Below are positions 47,974-48,330 of a stretch of DNA of 48,330 nucleotides, one piece after another; positions within the stretch are counted from its first letter, which is position 1; each line of letters begins with the position of its first letter. This DNA is from Firmicutes bacterium CAG:822 (lineage in GTDB: Bacteria; Bacillota_I; Bacilli_A; RF39; UBA660). The translations under genes and the position numbers were made by a program. The notes below the pieces were generated by a model. It saw only the letters and a program-made list of their open reading frames with translations, did no database searches and had not been told where the DNA came from. The stretch is from contig HF990866.1 in the NCBI GenBank assembly GCA_000432855.1, positions 1-48,330 on the forward strand, written 5' to 3'.

Positions 47974-48330
47974 ATGAAAAGTTTTAAATGTGGAGACTGC
48001 TATGAATTACCAACACTGTGTCATATAGAAATGACTTATAAATGTAACCAAAATTGTATTTTTTGTTATAATCCAAGAAGGGGAGAATCCATCAATTATG
48101 ATAAATTGGATAAAATTGTAGCAGCAGTGGCAAAAGCAAATATACCGCACGTATATTTAAGTGGTGGAGAGCCTAGTATGCTAGATGTTAAAGTGTTAAA
48201 CAAGTATATTGATTTATTATCACCATCTTCATCAGTGACAGTTTTGACAAATGGTAATCGCACCATGAAAGGATTAAGTAAAAAGATTGCATGTCTTGGC
48301 ATTCCAATTCATGGTACAACAGCTGAAGAA
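47974..48330 (+). CDS. Radical SAM protein, 5' part, cut by window end
   Basis: Open from the ATG at 47974 (GGAGG 6 nt before) to the window edge, 119 codons visible. The [4Fe-4S] motif is CNQNCIFC (CxxxCxxC) about residues 24-31, and SGGEPSM follows about residue 68-74, the SAM-binding GGE. It opens with a short Cys-containing leader (FKCGDC). The subclass cannot be told: an AdoMet sugar, peptide or RNA-modifying enzyme are all possible. It may form an operon with the RNHCP gene. Confidence 0.88.
   Translation, partial: MKSFKCGDCYELPTLCHIEMTYKCNQNCIFCYNPRRGESINYDKLDKIVAAVAKANIPHVYLSGGEPSMLDVKVLNKYIDLLSPSSSVTVLTNGNRTMKGLSKKIACLGIPIHGTTAEE

Noticed and set aside
1..48330. CRISPR array or prophage
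   Set aside because: No regularly spaced direct repeats were seen, and no phage structural, replication or integrase module is present besides the housekeeping-type Xer gene.
1..48330. Altered genetic code (UGA as Trp), suggested by the low GC
   Set aside because: UGA ends sigF, the HTH-metallopeptidase and the DUF1016 gene where the family expects a stop, and Trp is encoded by TGG throughout.

Overview
The window is AT-rich DNA (roughly 30% GC by eye) with standard-code genes. Strong GGTGA/AGGAGG ribosome binding sites, consensus sigma-A promoters, glycerol teichoic-acid genes and a forespore sporulation cluster point to a low-GC Gram-positive spore former of the Bacillota. It may be an uncultured, gut-type Bacilli/Erysipelotrichia relative (phosphoketolase, PPDK, many minimal leaders). 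The exact lineage is an inference.

Layout. 1-633: 3' end of an IS200/IS605-type tnpB with a hairpin-rich right end that may encode its guide (omega) RNA. 719-11086: Ca2+-type P-ATPase, phosphoketolase, an unknown gene, dapA, a Xer recombinase and PPDK. 11145-11250: an orphan structured RNA with its own promoter and terminator. 11325-14698: a small Smr protein, then a tight three-gene operon (nucleotidyltransferase, S51-type Ser hydrolase, degenerate class I aaRS-like zinc protein) that I do not recognise as a described system. 14818-16268: membrane-anchored surface protein and an unknown. 16332-16501: tRNA-Met and tRNA-Leu. 16591-18932 (minus): a frameshifted HTH regulator, a YjdF-like membrane protein and two tandem paralogues of unknown family. 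19124-21929: cysS-truB-GNAT. 22004-23381: HigB-like toxin with an HTH-metallopeptidase antitoxin. 23503-29129: rpsO-pnp, a GT2 glycosyltransferase and FtsK/SpoIIIE.

29172-32487 is a sporulation block: a Spo0A-box candidate, spoIIAA, a sigF-like gene, a pilin-like gene, then spoVAC-AD-AE behind a sigma-G-like promoter. The order matches the B. subtilis spoIIA-spoVA neighbourhood, but spoIIAB (the anti-sigma kinase) is missing between spoIIAA and sigF. 32619-35838: DUF7666-like gene and uvrA. 35926-37931: a DUF1016/PDDEXK nuclease, an unknown gene and a decayed second DUF1016 copy. Both DUF1016 copies carry a different perfect palindrome at the same codon position.

37932-47388: a YwaF/TMEM164-like membrane protein and an HTH regulator (minus) lie divergent from a wall teichoic-acid cluster: three CDP-glycerol glycerophosphotransferases (the third fused to a GT4 domain), TagG/TagH exporter, TagD and a GtrII-type glucosyltransferase. 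A 13-bp inverted repeat sits over the cluster's promoter. The window ends with an RNHCP zinc protein and the start of a radical SAM gene.

A recurrent feature is compact gene ends: extended -10 promoters placed so the mRNA leader is only about 10-21 nt, and intrinsic terminators that contain or abut the stop codon. All functional calls come from reading motifs; no database search was run.
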